A DNA stretch of 64,000 bases from Hygrophila difformis (GCA_030278955.1 JAOANR010000009.1:37973445-38037444); one strand, 5' to 3'. Shown: positions 21,601 to 34,312, numbered from the stretch's first letter. Numbers and translations: made by a program. Notes: generated by a model from the sequence alone, not told the origin.

Positions 21601-24170
21601 CTCATGAACTGTAAATACAAAATAAATTAGATTGGAAATTTTATGCCACTCCAGCTGTAGTTTCTTAGTACCTTATAAATTCATGATCATTCCTGCCTTT
21701 TCTTATGTTTTATATCACAAACTCACCAGGTGGTTCCTTGTTATCCTCCTTGTTTGTGTTTACTCGTTCTATGTGCTCAGCAGCATCAGCTACCAATGAA
21801 ACCCCAGCAATTGCAGCCTTCTCCCATCTTTTATATGCAGCTGTCGCAGCAAGGCCTATAGGATGGTCAAAATAAAAATTAGATTGTAAGAAATTTGTCT
21901 TGTTGACACTTGACCCCTGTATCATGAAAAGCAACCAAAAATGCAAACAAAGACATATATTAATTGCAACCATAAATCAGTAGTTAATCTCACTTGTTTT
22001 ACGCCGAGGTTTTGCTATTTTAGAGGAAGTGGGTTCTACTTTGCAATTGGTTCCTACATTTAATTGGTGCCTGATCGAAGCTCCTTTTCCAGTTCCAACT
22101 TTTTCAAAGTTCTGTCTGTCAAAAAGACCCATTTTTTCTGCACGGCTGTCATGACCTGATGCTCTCACCTGATTGGAGGAAGATATATTTTGCCCAGTGG
22201 AGTTATTTTCTCCGGTTGAAAGCCGCTTTTTTTTGTTCTTTTTCCGATCTTTCATAAGTTGATTCTCCTATCAAATAAATAAGTCCAGTTGTATCTAAAG
22301 AAACCTTCATCTTCAGAATAAGATAGAATGGTCCAAAACTTACCAAAGCCTCTACAAATAGCTTAAATCTTCGAGGTTTCAAGTGAAGTTTGGAGGCTTT
22401 GCAACTGTACTTTTCCAATAACGACCACCTAAAAATTTAAGCAGTTAGGATACTGGCCATTAGAGGGGGGAAAACATCTGAACAGCCCAAAGAAGATTTT
22501 AAATGAAGTACCCACAAAACAAAATGTATCTAAGAGTATCAACGCTAAAAGATTTCCCACTCCCAAAATTATATTTCAAGAGATAAAATCAGCATACACT
22601 CATTGGACATTGAAAATTAAAAGAAACAAGGGACAACACAAATTATACTACCCCCATAATTGACTACTTTAAGGATGCATAAGAATGAGGGGGGGGGAAA
22701 GAAAACCAATGACCTACAATTGCAGATTCTCAGCTAATTTTTATTACAAGGGAAATGAAGATAATTCCTATATTACAAAAGCTTGTCCATTGGTCCTCCA
22801 AACAACGTACTCAGGGCTTAAGTATATCCATTTTCTAGAAGCGACTATGTTGGCACCTATAACACTCCCAGACTTCTCATGTTTCCCATAGAAACAAGAG
22901 TATGTTAATAGGTTGAACAAGAAACCAAAACAGGATTTCTTGTATTTAGTACTACTATGCATTAATCTAAGACTGTTAAAAAAAATAACAGGAAGCCTAC
23001 TTTAAACAAAGCTACTCTCATCAAATATGATCAAAAAAAGGATAAAAGAGGACAAAAAAGTCATATTACATCCAGAACAAAAATAAATGACCTATCATGC
23101 ATTGATGATGCGGTTTGAACATCAAATAATTCTGAGATTAACCTCAAATATTAGTACATGTCTACATGGCCAGCCATTGTTGAACTTGAAAATATGATCT
23201 GCAGGGTCGGGGGAAAAGATGGACAAAGACGGATAATCAAATTTCTTAGATCATCCCATGCCATCTCATATGAAAACAATCCGACCTTCCTATATGTTGA
23301 GTCCACGTATTCTTACAGCGCCTTTTTAGGTACATATGACTCTAGATATATACTTCATATATATATACACACACACACACACAGAATACGAAAAATGCCG
23401 AAACTGAAAATTTTTTGTAAGAAAAAAGATGTCAAAAATAGCTCATCAAGAACAAATTATACCATCGAAGCATGGCAGCATTGGTGTCTTTTGAGTTCTT
23501 AGCATCAAGACAAAGGTCTGGATCCAGCACCTTGTTCATTCGTCTTACAAGTCTGTAGTAATAATGCCTAACCTGTAAAGAAAAAGAATATATTCAATAA
23601 GGTGTAAGATTTATCAGATTATCATAAAAATACATGTAGTGCTATATAAATATGCAATTTCAGGATGGATTACCTGCTCTTTGTTTTTACTTTGGACACG
23701 GCAAGTGATTTTCTCAAAATTCTGCCAAAAAAAGGTATCCCAACATTAGTACACTCACTCCATCTGAAAATAAATTTCTTTCCAAATGAATATACGAAAA
23801 CAAGTAGCAGGTAAATTGCCTTGCCAAATTGCCGTAGAGCAGCAAAAAAATTTTCTTCCTCTTGACGTGTCCAAGCAGCCCATTGTCTTGGTTGTTTATT
23901 CACTGAATAAACAAAACTAATGAGCAATATAGATTGAGTTTCAGAAGTTCTAATAAAACTAACAAAATTAGAATACACCAAAAAAGTACCAGGGATCTTT
24001 GGAGAAGCTTGTTCTCGTGAGGATGAAGGCACACCAGATTCCCCATTTTTATTTCCAAGATTATCAGGGCCAATGCAAAGGGCACAATTCAATGAAATCT
24101 GCGACACCATTTTGAGGCATTTATCATCACATGATGTAGCTTTGTGCCTTCCCAGAGCACCACATATCAT
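18641..24170 (-). CDS. TKI1: TSL-kinase interacting protein 1-like, SANT-domain protein, 756 aa, 12 coding exons
   Basis: The coding exons run 24170-23990, 23902-23820, 23721-23674, 23572-23463, 22428-22344, 22267-21994, 21855-21727, 21608-21463, 21350-21112, 21025-20701, 20355-19933 and 18868-18641. They sum to 757 codons in one consistent frame. All introns use GT-AG except the second, which appears to be GC-AG. A SANT/Myb-like domain spans about residues 66-120 (WTRQEEENFFAALRQFGK, then RHYYYRLVRRMNK). A basic stretch KKNKKK lies near residue 180. The C-terminus carries ILSDSLGGLSQLIANSLDAF. In Arabidopsis this family is a nuclear protein that binds and is phosphorylated by the TOUSLED kinase and is about the same length. 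Identity rests on recalled family motifs. The start is the first ATG in frame in exon 1; Met21 is an alternative. The 5' region is duplicated. Confidence 0.8.
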
Positions 24171-24402
24171 ATCATACGTTCGAAGAGTTCACCCAGACAC
24201 AAACCGAAATAAAATGCCTGATAAAGACAAAAGGTGGTTAAAATGAATTCTGTGACACCATTTTGAGGCTTTCATCATCGCATGATGTAGCTTTGTGCCT
24301 TCCCAGAGCGCCACATATCATATCATACCTTCAAAGTGTTCACCCAAGCCACAAACCGAAATAAAGTGCCTGATAAAGACAAACAAAAAGATGGTTAAAA
24401 TG
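24091..24402 (-). repeat. Tandem duplication of the TKI1 first-exon region
   Basis: Two direct copies of about 150-160 bp lie end to end (about 24091-24241 and 24242-24402). Each has a possible splice acceptor (TTTATCAG), an untranslated stretch, the start codon and the first 20 or so codons. In the gene-distal copy the frame MICGALGRHKATSCDD continues only to a stop after 27 codons. The proximal copy leads into the real protein. The copies differ at scattered bases, so the duplication is not an obvious recent assembly artefact. Confidence 0.75.
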
Positions 24403-25059
24403 TATCGCCGTGCAAACATTTGGACAAGCAATAATTTCCTAACAGGGAAAAAAAATGGATCAAGAAATTAATCAACAATCAAGAAGTTGAAGAAAAATTC
24501 ATTACGTTCACTGATGCACACAGATTAAACAGAATCTCAATGCCTAAGTTGAAACACCAACACAACAAACAAAATGAGACAACGTAAATTCAGAATGTAC
24601 AAACACAATCTAGTTAATCCCGACAAACCACCGCATGATTCAGAGCACCGATTACAGAAACAGAATATCTATTCTGCAAACCATTATACAATTACACTGC
24701 TTATCACGCCAATTGAATTTCTGTGCATATGCGTATTCAGGAAAATTTTGCATAAAACATTAAACACGACAAAACCCTAAGATCTATACGTGAGTAAACT
24801 GAAATTCGTACCAAAAATATACCTTCTTCAATTAATTGCACATGAGATCAAATGAACATATGGAATTAGAAAATTACGATTGCATCCATCAAATTTAGAA
24901 AGAGCACGAATTGAACAGATAGCAACAACGGCGAAAGGGGATACTAGGGGGAAAATTAAATTAAAAACCCCTGAGACAAAATAAAAAATTTAAAAGGGAA
25001 AGGAACTTGCGGACTCACAGGCTTTAACGAAGGAATGGCTTCAAATGAAAAACTTAATA
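24403..25059 (-). other. Presumed TKI1 5' leader and promoter region
   Basis: Minus-strand DNA upstream of the start. GAAG|GTATATTTTTGG at 24823/24822 is a plausible donor of a 5' UTR intron, pairing with the TTTATCAG acceptor at 24370 or at 24218. The first exon would then lie above 24823. No clear TATA box is seen. A Stowaway MITE begins at 25060. Confidence 0.4.
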
Positions 25060-25238
25060 CTCCCTCTGGCAGTGCTTTGAACTTTGTCTTAAGTATATAT
25101 TTAGAAAAATAGTGGAGTTAGATTCATCTAATTTAACTTTAGAATATATATTTTACCTAATTTTTAGTTCTATATAGTTTAAAATATTAACTTATTGCAA
25201 AAAAAAGATATTAACTATTTAAAGAAGTACATAGGGAG
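25060..25238. mobile_element. Stowaway-like MITE near the TKI1 promoter, 179 bp
   Basis: Starts CTCCCTCTGGCAGTGC and ends with the inverse-type ATAGGGAG, between TA dinucleotides (25058-25059 and 25239-25240). It lies just upstream of the presumed TKI1 first exon and may form part of its promoter. Confidence 0.7.
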
Positions 25239-25645
25239 TAAAAATTTAAAAAATTAGTTAATAATCCGTCGAGACTCGACCGGCATAAGTTTATATTTTA
25301 TATAATATATATATTTATAGTATATAAAGTAATAATATAAATTATATTTTGAGTAATGAAAAATGTGTAATATTTTTTTATATATTCAAAAGATAATGTA
25401 TATGATAATATAATTTAATTATTTTTAAAACCAACAAAGAAATTATATTATACTGTATTCTTTAGTTTCTGTGGTTTGTCCGGTAGAAATATAACGGATC
25501 AATAAAATAATTATTAAAATAATATTTTTATTGATTTGAAATTTAAATTAAGATAAAATAAAATTTAAAATAAGTATCGAGCATAATATAAAATTTTTTC
25601 TAACAATTTGCTGAAAATTTCATTGGTGAAAATCTCATTGTAGGG
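25239..25645. other. AT-rich spacer
   Basis: No gene or recognisable element. Very AT-rich with stops in every frame. Confidence 0.6.
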
Positions 25646-26155
25646 GCTAGTATAACACCATCTTTTAAAATGTTTGAATTTGAAATGGTGCAGTTTATAT
25701 TTGTATATGTACTTTAAAAAATTACCGCTATAGTATCACCCATAAAGTTCATAAGAATATCATCCGAAAATGTCACATTTAATTGTACATCTCCAAAATC
25801 AATACCCGTTTTACCATCACCTACATCAACTATCCATTTTACAAATTTTATGTCATAAATAAATTTCACTGTAAACAACAATTCTTGTGGTATCTTGAGT
25901 TAATCATTGCATATTAATACTTTTAGCCACATCTTGCTAGTGATAGTAAATATTACAACATAACTGTTCATGACTAAAAACTGGTTTTGGAAGATAAAAT
26001 TCGACATTCTTTAAAGATTGAAATTTTCTTTTGTTTATAATCATAGCAAAACAAACTGTGAGTGAGAAATTTTCTCAGCTCAAATCGAATCAAAAATTTG
26101 GTTAAATCAAATAGGCTCATAATCATTCTACTAATAAAGAATTTTCTACTTCCAT
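25646..26155. repeat. 0.5-kb diverged duplication, copy A
   Basis: Contains, in order, TGGTGCAGTTTATATTTGTAT, ATTACCGCTATAG, ATCATC, TTTAATTGTAC and CATAATCATTCTACTAAT. These recur in the same order at 26575-27102 with many substitutions and small indels. The content is not recognised; no open frame is conserved between copies. Confidence 0.6.
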
Positions 26156-26574
26156 GGTTTCCTGAAAATTAGTTTAAACCCAACTATCGAATTCCACATC
26201 TAGGTTACTATCAACATACTTCTATTACATAATTTATTTGATGGATATATGTTCCTAAGAAGCATGACTATGCAACTCTCATTCAAATATATTTCATGAT
26301 TCAGTAATCCAGAACAATTGATCGTGTTTAGATATTCCAGTTAAAATAATTCATTGGCATTATCTATGCCTTCATCATCTTGACAAATATTGTTAATTGA
26401 TTGTAGTAGAGAGTCATTGATGTTTTGGTGGCTGTGAACTTACTTGTGTTTTTGTCGGAATAAAACAGATTATTTCTCAAAAAAAAATTTGTTAAAACTA
26501 ATATATATATATATATATTCATTTGCAGACATGCGTTCCATAATGGAATTATTTATTATAGCAACACTCATTGG

Positions 26575-27102
26575 TGGAGGTTAATATATAAAATTTTTGG
26601 ATTTGAAGTGGTACAGTTTATATTTGTATAAGTACTCTCAACGATTACCGCTATAGAATCTCGCGTAGAGTTTATAAATTATCATCTGGAAATATCATAT
26701 CTAATTGTACGTCTTCAAGATTAATACCAGATTTACCAATTACCATCAAGTACATGAAGTATTCATTGTGAAAATTTTTGCCATATATAATTTTCATTAT
26801 AAATAACATTTCTTATAGTATCTTAAGTTAATCCATCTTAATTACTATTAATACTTCGAGTCCCTCTTTACAGTGACACGGGATATTGCAACATATCACT
26901 GACATGGATAAAAACTGATTTTTTGAATGTAGAGTCTAACCTTCTTTAAAGGTTGACATCTATTTTTTTTATTTATTTATTTTTTATAGTCATAGTAAAA
27001 CAAACCGCGAGTCGAATTTTTTTCTCTGAAATTGAATGGAGAATTTGTTTAATTCAAACGGGCTCATAATCATTCTACTAATCAAGAATTTTCATCCCCA
27101 AT
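26575..27102. repeat. 0.5-kb diverged duplication, copy B
   Basis: Second copy of the segment at 25646-26155, same orientation, about 0.93 kb downstream. The intervening DNA (26156-26574) holds a short TA microsatellite (about 26500-26518). Divergence suggests an old local duplication or two members of an unnamed repeat family. Confidence 0.6.
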
Positions 27103-27707
27103 ATTGAGCTTTGTTTTAATGAGAAGAGAGGTTAAATATTTTTCTGAGGTAAGTTTTTTGCAGGTAGAATTCTCGTCACAATCTAGTGGAATACCAATCT
27201 AGAATGTACAGTCCTACCTCTTGGAATGAGTAAGGGTGATATTCAATTGGATGCTACAGGCAGCACAATATTATATCTACCATGAAGAGCTAAACATAAT
27301 ATTTTCTAGATAAATTATCGATAAGTGTCTTGTCAGTTCCACCACGTAAAGAAAAATTAATCAACACCCAACACTATCAACTACAGATATTATATTATTA
27401 TAAATATTCTTCTTATCATTAATCAACAAAGGTAATAACTTAGCATAATCCGATTTTATTTCTTCTATATTATAATATGTCTCTTTTAGTATGAATAGAT
27501 GATTTGTTTTAGACGTTAAAACTTTCATTTAGTACCGGCATTCCAGGGAAAATTTTCAAACTTATAGAATTTGCAGCAATTAGCCTTTCAATATGAACTT
27601 ACTTTGACCATTCACAATCACAATTTTCTGAGTATTTGTTTTTCGTCAATTACAAATATGTTAAAATATAGATTAATGAATTACATCATTCATTTTTTAA
27701 GTGTTAT
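27103..27707. other. AT-rich spacer
   Basis: No supportable gene. Short open frames exist but lack any recognisable domain. Confidence 0.5.
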
Positions 27708-27956
27708 ACTTTCCCTTTTTGGGTGTTTGGAAATAAGTGTTACATTACCATATTTGAAATGTTTTGAAGGTTAATAAGTTTTACTAATTATACTTAAATT
27801 ATTATTTTTTATATTTATTAAAATAAAAATCAAAAGGAATAAAGTCAAATTTGACTTATTTTATTTATTTCATTAGTTCAACTAAATAAATTTTATTAAC
27901 TTACCTTAAATCTTGTATCATTTCCTAGTATTACACTTATTATAAAACGGATGGAG
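27708..27956. mobile_element. Stowaway-like MITE, 249 bp
   Basis: The left end CTTTCCCTTTTTGGG and the right end ACGGATGGAG form imperfect inverted repeats, supported by subterminal AATAAGTGTTACA against its mirror near 27935. TA lies at both borders (27706-27707 and 27957-27958). Confidence 0.65.
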
Positions 27957-27970
27957 TATTTCTTAAAAAT

Positions 27971-28250
27971 ATTCCCTCCGTCACACTCAAAGTGTCTCAA
28001 TTTGACTTTTTAATACTGTTTATTGATCAACTTTGACCTAATGTAATCGTAATTGTATACGAAAAAATATAGTCGAATTTGGTCTTGTTAGATTTGTCTA
28101 ATCATGTAGTTAGAATATATATATATATATATATATATAATTTACATAATTTTTACATATGTACATTTTAAGATATTAAAATGTTAAACAAATGTATTAT
28201 TGGACGACGTGTCCAAAAGTTTTGAGACGGAAATAATGGGACAAATGGAG
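27971..28250. mobile_element. Stowaway-like MITE, 280 bp
   Basis: Starts TTCCCTCCGTCAC and ends GGGACAAATGGAG, with TA at both sides. It contains a TA-repeat tract (about 28112-28138). It lies 14 bases from the preceding MITE, so the two inserted nearly side by side. Confidence 0.7.
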
Positions 28251-28261
28251 TAGCTTAAAAA

Positions 28262-28430
28262 AATTAAAATTTTCACTTTTAAGCCATCACAGCCCGAATT
28301 CGGCCAGATTACCTAAATTTAGGCCCAAAATCCTTTAATGGTCCATTTGCCTAAATCAAAATATCATGACCCCAAAGTGGAGGGACCTCCTTCTCGTGGC
28401 CTATTTTAGTCATTATCTCTTTACTTTACT
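28262..28430. mobile_element. Single TIR of the Mutator-like family
   Basis: The words CACTTTTAAGCCATCAC, CCCGAATTC, AAATCAAAATATCATG and GGCCTATTTTAGT match, in order, the TIR of the element at 16647-17828. No matching second arm is seen nearby, so this is a truncated copy. Confidence 0.65.
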
Positions 28431-29189
28431 GATGGATCTATTCACAACTATATAGTTATATATTACTTTTAAAAAAAGTAACATATTTTTGTAAAAACCT
28501 GGCCTATATACATTATTTAGTATAGACTAATTAATATATACAAATATTTTTATATATTCATTAATATATCTTTTAATAATATAAATTCCATATATACACT
28601 GCAAATTCCATTTAAATTTTAAATTCGATTTTTTTAAAAAAATAAAAATTGTGGGAACTCCATATAAATTGGAAAATTAAGTATCTTTTAAAAACTAAAA
28701 ATTGGAATTTTCATATATACATTAACATATCTTTAACATGAATAAATAAATCTGACGTGCATTGTACATTTTGATTACATCATTCACCATACAAAAAAAT
28801 ATAACCAAAGTTGAGACCAAACCTACACAAAATTACCGGCACTACAATATGTTCACAATATTGAAATATAAATGCAACATAATTCTTAGTTGTCAGTGCA
28901 AAAACTCATCATAATCCTATGGTCTATAAATAAATTCAAAATGCAGTAATAAAATTTAAAATAAATAAAATAAAAATGCAAAATAATAAAATCTAAAATA
29001 GATAAAATAAAAAATATAAATAAATAAAATCCAACATAGATAAAATAATAAATACAAAATTTCAAATTTGATCTTTCAAATCTTTCTAAAAGTGAATATA
29101 TAGTGACATGATATGATGATTGAGTGAGAATTATAAGGAAATATTAGATTTTGTACACGATAGACTCAAATTTTATCTTTCACTAATGA

Positions 29190-29236
<47 letters not shown>

Positions 29237-29548
29237 TTGAGAAGGATATAAAAATGGTAGACTTCTAGTAATACAGGGGAAAAAAAGATTTTTTAGTCCC
29301 TTTTCTTTCCAAAAAATTCAAATCGGTGTTTTAGTAACTTTTTGCCCCATATAGTATTCTACGTTTGCTAATTTTTTTCAATTCGGTCCTAATTACGTAA
29401 TTACCCCAAGATTGCTGACATATCGAAGTAAATTACATTTTACATCCACCATGGTCCCACACGAGTATTTCTAGGTAGATAGGGGGGTTAGGAACCAAAG
29501 AACAAGAACAGGGACTATCCAAGTGTCAAGGATGAAATTAAAGAGATG
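28431..29548. other. AT-rich spacer with TA microsatellite
   Basis: No gene seen. A long alternating TA tract occupies about 29190-29234. Around 28930-29060 the words AATAAAATCTAAAATAGATAA recur in slightly varied form. Confidence 0.6.
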
Positions 29549-30278
29549 TTTTTTTTTTTTTTTCCCCTCCAATCATGGGAAATCTAAGATATGTGCCAAG
29601 GGTTTCCACAGGTGGGATATTGAGCTTTTAGATAATCCACTCTTTCTCAGCAGTAGGGGATGAGAATGGATGATTTAAGAGGGTTCAAATTCAGCCTTGG
29701 CAAATTTCCTTAAGGTTGAATCAATGCATTCAATTGAAGTTTTGTCAACCATAGAGCAAAGCATTAATTAGGTGTGAAATACCAACTCTATCATGGTTAA
29801 TAAGGATTGTTTCCACACCTTTCTGTCAACCATGCGTTGAATCATCAGTGAGAGATTTTCCATGATGATAAGGAACAAATATGGTGAAAAAGTGTCCCCT
29901 TGGCGTAGCCCCTTGTCCGGGGAAAAATCCTCAACTTGCTGCCCATTCCATAAAATAAAGTAGGACGGAGAGGAGATACACTTTGTAGTGAGCTTTATCA
30001 AGCTAACAGGGAGCTTCATTTCCGGGAGGCAATTTGTTATGGATCTCTTGGTTACTAACTTGCTTAAATGAGGATTAAGAAGATTAAGCGGAAGGTTAAG
30101 AAAATGATGAAGAAAACCGAAATGGAAATGAAGGGATAAGGAAGCAAAACCAAAACAAGAATCTTCGGGGGAAGCAACCAAGATGTTCGAAATCTTGACA
30201 TCAACCCAATCCTTCCACTCGAGCCTCGGTTTGGTGATCAACAATGGTAGCTTCGGTCCAAGGTTGATGAATGTTTCC
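29549..30278 (-). pseudogene. L1-like LINE reverse transcriptase fragment
   Basis: A minus-strand open stretch (about 30270-29768) contains KGLRQGDTFSPYLFLIIMEN near its end. This is the RQGDPLSPYLF motif block of LINE reverse transcriptases, preceded by SYFILWNGQ. The upstream part of the frame is not recognised. A T-rich run at about 29550-29565 may be the poly-A tail of the element on the minus strand. The fragment lacks the catalytic FADD region and most of the endonuclease. Its 5' side is cut by the long LTR at 30279. Confidence 0.7.
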
Positions 30279-30609
30279 TGAAACTTTTGACAAATTTCCT
30301 ACACGAGTATTTTCGAAAGAAGAATATTAGTCCCGGTTTAATTTTATTTAATGAAACCACTTTATAAGGACGGAGTTCGGATTAGGTATATATTTATAGG
30401 TTGTCACGTTTTTATTTACTCATGTCAAGAAATTGTGCCCGAAAGTGCACGGAGTCAAAAATTGCAGTATTTATAGTAAGTACCGGATCGTTCACTGGAG
30501 GATGTGCGATGGAAGCAGGGCCCATGTCGTTTTATAAGATTTTTCACTCGGTTACTCGATTCAAGTTTGTGTTTTTAAATACCATCTACTTGACATAATG
30601 TAAACTAAG

Positions 30610-30740
30610 TTATGAAAGCAGATAAATTTATTCTAGAAAGCAGATTAAAAATTATTCTAGAAAGTAATTAAATTTAATCTAAGAAAGTAATTAAAATTAT
30701 TCTAAGAAAGCAATAAAATTTATTCTACAGAGGCGGTAAA
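30610..30740 (-). repeat. Minisatellite near the LTR 3' end
   Basis: About five units of roughly 25-30 bp built on GAAAGCAATTAAAATTATTCTA. A related T-rich series of GCTTTCTTA words occupies 58060-58160 in the plus-strand copy, so the minisatellite belongs to the LTR family. Confidence 0.6.
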
Positions 30741-32854
30741 AATTATACTAAGCTATTTATCTATCATGAATCTAGAAAAGCAGATTTAAAATGTGACAGA
30801 AGGGACATGGAGAAAAGAATAAAAATTGGACAAGATTCAGATGAAACACAATTAAACTTTCATTTTATTACACAGATCTTAGTTTGCGATAATCCTATCA
30901 GATAGCTAACTCTCATGTTTCCTATAGCTTGTTCCCTTTAACAGACAGGTACTTACAGTAAGGATTTACATGCCTTAAGACAACAAAATCTAAGATACCA
31001 CAGATATACAACTGCCCCTACGCAGAGGTATGTCATTTATCTGTGGTGGACAAGCAACACCTGACAAATCATTAGTTGAAGTGCCAAGTACTGCTATCAT
31101 TCCCCCATGTCACACCCAGAGATTCTAATTGAGCCTGAACTATCCCATAACTCTCAAACCTAGAAGCTGTTCCGCTACTTTCAATACATCCGAGTGACCT
31201 CTAAAGAAAGCATTTAAAAGAAAGCGGTAAAGAAAGCAATTAAAATTCTATCACTCGGAGGTTTCAAAAGAGTTACCCTGATAGTATAAGAAGAGCCCCC
31301 AGTCAGGATGACGGGATGTGGATCAAGAATTCCCGGATCTCGGTGAACCGCTCGCAGTGTTCACTTCCTTCCGGGTGGTTATGAGATACAAACTAATGAA
31401 AGAACTAATAAATTAGTTCGTTCCGGATGCACTCACTCATGACTCAAAAATAGGCTTTGGCAGAAGAGGATAGCAGTTGAAAGGAACTCAACCCTATCTT
31501 AGAAAATAACCAAGGCCTGAGTGCTGTTCCTCTAGGATTATCCATCACAATGTATTTGAATCCAAGTGGATCCCATCTCGGTGTAATACCCAATACCAGA
31601 TTTCCAACACACAACAAATTTGGAAAATAATAGATTTTGAAAACCATTCCCTAAACAGGTACTAGACTTCCAATAAGAACACAGACCCTTTCAGTCTAAA
31701 CTAGACCTAATCATTGACTCTGCTTCTAATTTTCCAAAATCAACCCCCAGTTGAATATGAATTAGACATAACTGAGGAATTTATCCCTTACTTAGATCCG
31801 AATTTTATAAATGAATTTTTGTTGGAAATTTATTATGAGACATCTTGTTAAAAATCAATACTTCTATGTCCAAGGGAAGGATCCCAAAATAATAAGACCA
31901 CAAAATTTACATAATATTATCATGCATAATTTTATAGGGAAGTGTAAAATTAAATTAACCCAAAATATAAAGTGGGTTTAGACAGAAGCGAAACACAGAG
32001 ATGAAATCGCCGGAGATGAGAAGAATATATTTTTGGCTAAAAAGATGGCAAAATAATTAGGTGGACTGCAAACATCTGCTGTCCAGTTTCCTAATCATTT
32101 GGGTGGGATGATTTTTAGACAGTAGAATGCCTTAAATGACAGTTTCCGCCGTCATCTTAGACTCCACTATCTGCAAATTTGGACAAAACCCACATGTTCT
32201 ATTGCTGCAATAATTATTCGACAACATTGGCATATGTCATCGAACATTACTACAACTCTAGATTCAGGTTTGAAATTGAAATAAAGAAAAGAAAACCGTA
32301 TCCGGGTAGGAGTCAGCTGAGCAGCTATTATAATCCTGGATGGACGAACCGCCAAGGCTTCCACCGACCACTGCCCGGACCATGCAAAATAACAACCAAT
32401 AATTAATATTCAGACTACGAGCTAGTTTATCCATGTGGGAATACCCGCCAATATTAGTCTGATATATTTCTTACTAGCCGTTTCATACAACACGGGAAAA
32501 GACAAAATAAATAGAATAAGAAAATATTTTTGGGTCATCTTGTATGAGAGACATTGGTTTCTCATGCAAGGGTATGAAAATTATTCCATAATCACTCTTT
32601 ATGGTCTAAATAATCTCTCGTTCCATAATTAATTAATTACAGTCTGGATTATATACTTAGATCATTAGAGTTTAATTTTGTAGAAAAATCTTGTAATGGA
32701 AATTGAACAAAGTTCTTTATATCAAATTAATCATGGGTTGAGATCATTGGATTTCAACCTCAAAATATTAATACAAAGGTTCAATTAATTAATCGGATGA
32801 GATGGAGAATAAAAATTTTGGCAAAAAGGGTGCCATGCATGTCGTGAGACAGAA

Positions 32855-33660
32855 ATTGCGTCGTAAACCGTGGGTTCACGATGGGAGGATCATGGCATGA
32901 GGGGTGGGGAATAAGAGAAATTGATATTTTGGAAGTTAGGGTTTCCCTGTCGCTAGACAAGAGTCTAGTCGCAAGACGTGGTCTAGCGACTGGGGTCTAG
33001 GGACAGGGGGGGATAAGAAGTTAGAAAATTTGGGTTTTAAAGGAGATGAGGACCCAGTCGTGAGACCATAAATTGTGTCGCAAGCCTAGGCTTGCGACAT
33101 GGGTCTCACGACAGGTGCATTTTAAAATATTTGCCAAGGCATGGAGCTCCAGTCGCTAGACAAAAAAATGTGTCGTGAGACATGGTCTCACGACAGGAGT
33201 CTTGCGACTGGAGTGATTTTATAAATATTCTAAGTATTTGGTCTCCCAGTCGCTAGACTGAAAGTGTGTCGTGAGACATGGTCTCACGAATGTCTCACGA
33301 CAGGAAAGTCTTGCGACTGGGAGTTTTTCAAAAATATTCTAAGGCATAATTTCCCTGTCGCTATACTAGAATTGCTGTCGTGAACCTTGGGTTCACGACA
33401 GGGTGTTTCACGACAGGAGCCTTACAGATTCAAAATAAAGGGTTTTTTTGGTCCCATGTCGCTAGACATACAAGTGTGTCGTGAACCGTGGGTTCATGAT
33501 AGGATTGTTTCGCGACAGGGGGTTTTTTTTTAAAAATAAAATCAAGTGTTTTGGGTCTTACATTGTATTGCATAAAATTACGTTGTGATCCGTGGGATCA
33601 CAACGTGAATATTACGTTGCCACCCGTGGGGTTACAACGTGATGCATTACAATGTAGGAA
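32855..33660 (-). repeat. Palindromic word array inside the minus-strand long LTR
   Basis: Repeated words GTCGCTAGAC and GTCGTGAGAC alternate with full palindromes. At 33171-33195 arm TGTCGTGAGAC, spacer ATG and arm GTCTCACGACA form an 11+3+11 unit. At 33376-33400 arms TGTCGTGAACC and GGTTCACGACA flank TTG. At 33580-33606 arms ACGTTGTGATCC and GGATCACAACGT flank GTG. The array lies downstream (in transcription sense) of the TATA box at 34313-34320, like 51490-52100 and 55495-55975. Confidence 0.85.
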
Positions 33661-34312
33661 ATGCGATTTTTTAATATGCACAAACACTCAAATATCATAC
33701 CTTTTTAGATCTAATGTACTAAAACTAAAAATAAAATAAATAAAAAGGAAAGATAAACTACCTAAAACTAAACAAACCATAAGAACAGAACATAAAAAAA
33801 TCACAAAGACTAATCCTAAAACAAACTATGCTAACAAACTAAAATTAAAATAAAAACTACATTAAATCTATCAAGGGATACATATCAAGTGTTTATGCAT
33901 TTATTAAATCTAATAAAGCATTAAATCTAACTAAAAATAATAAAAAAAATTGGTCAAGTGACCAAAATGCAAAATAAAGCAATTAATGTATGGAAGTGAT
34001 CCATAACAAATTTTGTGGAACAATTTTCTCATATAGCATCAAAAACCAAAATATGGTTTAATCATACCCATTAGTTGAATGTTCAAACCCAAACTACAAA
34101 CTGAAAATAAAAATAAAATATAAAAATTGGCTACAATACTAGAAACCCATTTATTGCCTAAAACTAAGAAACTAAAATTGAAAATAAAATTACATGGCCA
34201 TGAAACCATCTACACTAAATTAATTTTGGAGAGCACATTGGGTGCTCCAAGAACAACAGTAAGAAAAGTAAAAAATGAGTCTGTAGCTACTGCTCAAGGG
34301 TGTGGGAGGATA

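Noticed and set aside
27571..27774. 67-codon frame
   Set aside because: It overlaps the left end of a Stowaway MITE and has no coding signature.
32855..33660. CRISPR array
   Set aside because: The repeats are short palindromic words with irregular spacing and no constant-length unique spacers, and the DNA is plant nuclear.
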